Both the position numbers and the translations under genes were made by a program. Shown one piece after another: positions 62,636 through 64,000 of a DNA stretch of 64,000 bases (positions are counted from its first letter, which is position 1; each line of letters starts with the position of its first letter). The notes beneath the pieces were generated by a model. The model had not been told where the DNA came from. It ran no database searches and was given only the letters and a program-made list of their open reading frames with translations. The DNA comes from JBBQVS01 sp038211295 (lineage in GTDB: Bacteria > Chloroflexota > Ktedonobacteria > Ktedonobacterales > Ktedonobacteraceae), in contig JBBQVS010000002.1 in the NCBI GenBank assembly GCA_038211295.1, positions 1 through 64,000 of the forward strand, given 5' to 3'.

Positions 62636-64000
62636 TCAAAAAGACGGTACAAGCGTGTCTAACCACGCTTGTACACGGGTTGCCCTATGGTGCTTCAGCG
62701 TTGTAAAGGCTTTGAGGCTTTCTTCCCCAAGCCTTCGCGCAGCATCTCTGTCACCCGCTTGCGCCAGTACCTGGGCCATACCAAAGGAAGCCTGCCCATA
62801 CAACTCCTGTTGTCCTTCTGGCACAAGGGTAAGTGCCTCCTGAAAGTCTTTTGCCGCCTCCTCGAACTGCTGATAGTGCAAGTACGTTTCGCCTCTGGTA
62901 ACTAAAACATTAACCCCAAGGCCGGGATGCTGTATCTGTCGCGCCAGTTGTAATGCTTCCTGAAAGTACACAGACGCTTGTGCGTTCTCACCCTCCTGTC
63001 CTGCTCTCCATCCCAGTCGCGTGAGGAGAATACTTATACGCACAGGATTGCCAACTTGACGAGCAAGTATGATCCCTTCTTGATGACATAGGTTCGCCTG
63101 CGTATACTCTTCCAGATACTCCAACGTTATGCCAAGCGCGATAAGTCCAAGTATAAGATAGTCATTATGCCCGATTTGCCGCGCAATTATTAAAGTTTCT
63201 TCAAATATAGGAACGGCCTGTCTGAAGTCTCCACAGTGCGCCGTCACTGCCCCAAGATGGAGTAGTAACAGGCAGCGTTGCTCTTTGTTCGCGGTCTGCC
63301 CGACTATCGCTAATCCCTTGTGCAATTGCGTGAGAGCCTGAGCAATATCGCCCCGCTCTTTTGCCTTCGCGCCCAGAGCGACAAAAAGAAAGAACAACTG
63401 GTCGGTCTCCGCAAGCTGGCCTTCCATCGCTAGCCCCTCCTGTATATATGCCTCTACTTGCGTGATATCGCCCCGATGATACGCCACTCCGCCGCGTTTC
63501 GCGATCAACAAAATCTCCTGCTCGCGTTCTCCGCTCAGTCGCGCCAGTGTTAGCCCTTTCGCGAAATACTCGTCTGCCCGATTGTACTCACCGCGCTTTT
63601 CCGCGATTTCACCCAAATAGAGCGAGGAAAGAATAATCCCTTGGATATCATTATGGCGCGTCACAATCTGATAGGCGCGGTGCAAGCGTGGTTCTGCAAG
63701 CGTATACAGACCACGTAGACAGAGAAAAGCCGCAAAGGGATGTATGCCTCTGACAAATTCCTTCTCGATACCACGCTCAAATGCTGTATCTAATGCAGCA
63801 AGAATAGTATCACGTTCGAGGTCAAGGGCGGCATAGTCTTTCTTATGCTTCTCAATATATTGCACAAAATATGTTACGAAACGTTGATATACTACCATAT
63901 CGCTCAGGTGGATACAGGCATATGCGGATATTGTTTGATGCAGTGTGTAGCGGCTCAGGTCAGCACTTTCCAGTAGGCCAGCGTCGCATAATTCGTCTAA
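62636..64000 (-). CDS. STAND (NB-ARC-type) regulator with TPR repeats, C-terminal part
   Basis: The frame has no stop up to the right edge, so the gene continues outside. The first visible residues, LDELCDAGLLES...RYTLHQTISAYA, are the winged-helix end of an NB-ARC/AP-ATPase module (LxxLxDxSLLE...RYxLHxLxRxYA). About nine TPR-like repeats of 40 residues follow (LYLGEIAEKRGEYNRADEYF, LGAVTAHCGDFRQAVPIFEE, and so on). Such proteins are large ATP-dependent regulators or defence sensors. The ATG at 63898 is internal. The N-terminal effector domain cannot be seen. Confidence 0.8.
   Translation of the reverse strand, partial: LDELCDAGLLESADLSRYTLHQTISAYACIHLSDMVVYQRFVTYFVQYIEKHKKDYAALDLERDTILAALDTAFERGIEKEFVRGIHPFAAFLCLRGLYTLAEPRLHRAYQIVTRHNDIQGIILSSLYLGEIAEKRGEYNRADEYFAKGLTLARLSGEREQEILLIAKRGGVAYHRGDITQVEAYIQEGLAMEGQLAETDQLFFLFVALGAKAKERGDIAQALTQLHKGLAIVGQTANKEQRCLLLLHLGAVTAHCGDFRQAVPIFEETLIIARQIGHNDYLILGLIALGITLEYLEEYTQANLCHQEGIILARQVGNPVRISILLTRLGWRAGQEGENAQASVYFQEALQLARQIQHPGLGVNVLVTRGETYLHYQQFEEAAKDFQEALTLVPEGQQELYGQASFGMAQVLAQAGDRDAARRLGEESLKAFTTLKHHRATRVQAWLDTLVPSF

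Overview
The window looks like a chromosomal segment of a Ktedonobacteria-like member of the Chloroflexota (mid-GC, multicellular, actinomycete-like). This is inferred from the gene mix: a kinase-phosphatase fusion, F420/LLM oxidoreductase, cytochrome P450, a two-domain mannose-1-phosphate guanylyltransferase/phosphomannomutase, a glutaredoxin-thioredoxin reductase fusion and a STAND-TPR regulator. It is not proven by any marker gene here. No rRNA, complete tRNA or CRISPR array was seen.

Positions 1 to about 10,620 are an integrated mobile element whose left end lies outside the window. Nearly all of it is one minus-strand block of small genes running from about 8,880 down to an integrase cut by the left edge. 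The end of the block reads Rep, excisionase, integrase, the same order as in pSAM2-type actinobacterial integrative elements. Upstream of Rep lie a primase fusing an archaeo-eukaryotic-type domain to a CHC2-like finger, a DUF488 protein, membrane proteins (several of only 49-52 residues) and many unrecognised small proteins. An AT-rich plus-strand gene for an HTH-acetyltransferase fusion sits beyond a 37-nt perfect palindrome. The right end of the element is marked by what looks like the 3' end of a tmRNA gene (ssrA) at 10,591-10,620, the presumed attachment site. No FtsK/TraB-type transfer gene or capsid gene is visible.

From 10,770 to 26,150 come two membrane proteins, an O6-methylguanine repair protein, a short-ORF region, and a lipid/secondary-metabolism-flavoured group (P450, two acyl-CoA ligases, a GxGYxYP protein, a short SDR-like remnant). 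These are followed by a DmsC-like membrane protein, a DUF4118/PAS/GAF histidine kinase and a Ser/Thr kinase-zinc ribbon-PP2C fusion.

From 26,220 to 32,630 lie carbohydrate and amino acid genes on the minus strand: glycogen debranching enzyme, a DapL-like aminotransferase and the GDP-mannose fusion protein. Between 32,630 and 33,640 is a long gene-poor stretch. It holds two strong hairpins, a perfect consensus promoter, a candidate leader or small RNA with a 24-codon ORF, and an intrinsic terminator just before birA.

From 33,640 to 43,430 runs a plus-strand housekeeping series (birA, greA, lysS, comF-like, M28 peptidase, ftsH, argJ, argD). Then come minus-strand methyltransferase, enoyl-CoA hydratase and holB genes. 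An OpuC-type osmolyte ABC operon occupies 46,625-50,041. The rest holds a Grx-TrxR fusion, a GT-C mannosyltransferase-like protein, a membrane-anchored sulfite-oxidase-family protein, an LLM oxidoreductase, an M20 peptidase, a second enoyl-CoA hydratase, a phosphofructokinase with PPi-type signature residues, a GerMN lipoprotein, an amidase, and the C-terminal part of a STAND-TPR protein cut by the right edge.
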